DNA of 43,152 bases from an uncultured Bacteroidota bacterium (GTDB lineage: Bacteria > Bacteroidota > Bacteroidia > Bacteroidales > F082), in assembly GCA_903957365.1 (NCBI GenBank), contig CAJBPB010000191.1, positions 1 to 43,152 on the forward strand, written 5' to 3'. Below the pieces are notes generated by a model, which was not told the DNA's origin, ran no database searches, and worked only from the letters and a program-made list of their open reading frames with translations. This document shows, piece by piece, positions 42,615 through 43,152 of this stretch (its first letter is position 1; each line of letters starts with the position of its first letter). Made by a program: the position numbers and the translations under genes.

Positions 42615-43152
42615 ATGAAAAAAATTCAACTTGTACTTCTGGTTTTGTTTCTGACCAGTTTTGGTTTAATGGCACAGTCAGGCGGTAAACCAAAGTATCT
42701 GAAACCAACCAATTTTACTAAAAAGGTAAGCACAATCACTTCTGGTAAAACGCGGAATTATTATTCGTTGCATACTGTCAAACCATCGGTGATAACAGTA
42801 ACAGGACCTGGTAAACTACGGGTGATATCGCGCGGACGGTTTAAACCTGCTGCAGGAGTCAAAATCAAATATGAGATATTTTATACTGTGGATGCCGGCG
42901 CGCGGAAAAGCGCTTTAGTAAATGCAGCCGAACGATCAAAAAATGCCACCTATCTGAACGAAACGCTCGGTGTTCCTGCTCAGAACCGGGAGTTCGAAAT
43001 TGAGATTGAAAGTGGGACTCACAATATCGAATTTTTGCTTAAGGACAGTATAGTTCCGGTTGCTGTGAGATATGTCTTTACACCAGCGAAGCAGAAAAAA
43101 CAGGAATGGATGGCTTATTCGCCTCTGCAACCCTCTGAACCAGTCGATCTGA
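42615..43152 (+). CDS. Secreted protein of unknown function, cut by window end
   Basis: The frame begins at ATG 42615 and is still open after 179 codons at the right edge. A signal peptide is clear (about 1-21, ending GLMAQ). The mature part begins SGGKPKYLKPTNF, is basic, and contains VITVTGPGKLRVISRGRF and EIEIESGTHNIEFLL, a beta-rich pattern. I do not recognise the family. The gap to the PGA gene is 64 bp on the same strand, so it may belong to the same unit. Confidence 0.6.
   Translation, partial: MKKIQLVLLVLFLTSFGLMAQSGGKPKYLKPTNFTKKVSTITSGKTRNYYSLHTVKPSVITVTGPGKLRVISRGRFKPAAGVKIKYEIFYTVDAGARKSALVNAAERSKNATYLNETLGVPAQNREFEIEIESGTHNIEFLLKDSIVPVAVRYVFTPAKQKKQEWMAYSPLQPSEPVDL

Noticed and set aside
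1-43152. tRNA, rRNA or riboswitch
   Set aside because: No T-loop-type GTTCGAATC context with cloverleaf arms, no rRNA segments, and no riboswitch leader that I could recognise by eye; a covariance-model search would be needed to exclude them.

Overview
The window is a chromosomal segment of a Bacteroidota bacterium, most likely a respiring environmental lineage. Supporting signs are a type IX secretion (T9SS) type A sorting domain on a gingipain-like protein, a TonB-dependent receptor paired with a DUF4249 lipoprotein, DUF5606 and DUF4920 proteins, many Bacteroidota-type -7 boxes (TAnnTTTG) just upstream of genes, and a caa3-type cytochrome oxidase. There are no rRNA genes, no tRNA genes I could recognise and no CRISPR array. 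Most genes are ordinary chromosomal functions, and the unusual content sits between them.

Layout. 1-540: debris with an IS21-like end, a truncated ORF and a copy of a palindromic repeat. 541-3179 (- strand): sbtA-purK-purE, a bicarbonate transporter gene followed by the two genes of bicarbonate-dependent AIR carboxylation. 3180-5530: a second copy of the palindromic repeat and an outer-membrane protein gene. 5531-7870: an orphan OppC-like permease convergent with a sigma-54-type response regulator that lacks a DNA-binding domain. 8350-11050: a lipoprotein, a POT-family peptide transporter and a rhomboid protease. 11206-15182: an outer-membrane protein, a TonB-dependent receptor and a DUF4249 lipoprotein. 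15344-18524: purB and an MsbA-like ABC exporter. 18525-20731: a repeat-rich island with small membrane proteins and a REP-associated transposase (RAYT) whose 3' end and REP hairpin are tandemly duplicated. 20778-24401: an exported protein with three 32-residue repeats, DUF5606, pyrD, a TM2 protein and a DUF2752 protein.

24404-28412: murB, two overlapping glycosyltransferase genes and ftsE. 28558-29121: a small outer-membrane protein. 29251-34508 (- strand): SCO-coxA-coxC-coxD-coxB-ctaB, a complete caa3 oxidase operon with heme O synthase and copper chaperone. 34736-35711: a DUF4920 lipoprotein and a small cytochrome c lipoprotein. 35963 to the right edge (+ strand): a 1257-residue C25 (gingipain-like) T9SS cargo protein followed after 12 bp by pgsB, pgsC and a poly-gamma-glutamate system protein, then a secreted protein cut by the window edge.

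The most interesting points are: (1) two unlinked promoters sharing one architecture, a pair of direct repeats 21 bp apart placed at identical distance from the -7 box, resembling LytTR response-regulator sites and driving the repeat protein and the TM2 protein; (2) the apparent operon linking a C25-fold T9SS protein, which has Glu where the catalytic His should be, to poly-gamma-glutamate synthesis; (3) bicarbonate import coupled to purine synthesis; and (4) the RAYT/REP island with the duplicated gene tail. All family assignments come from reading the protein sequences; no database search was run.
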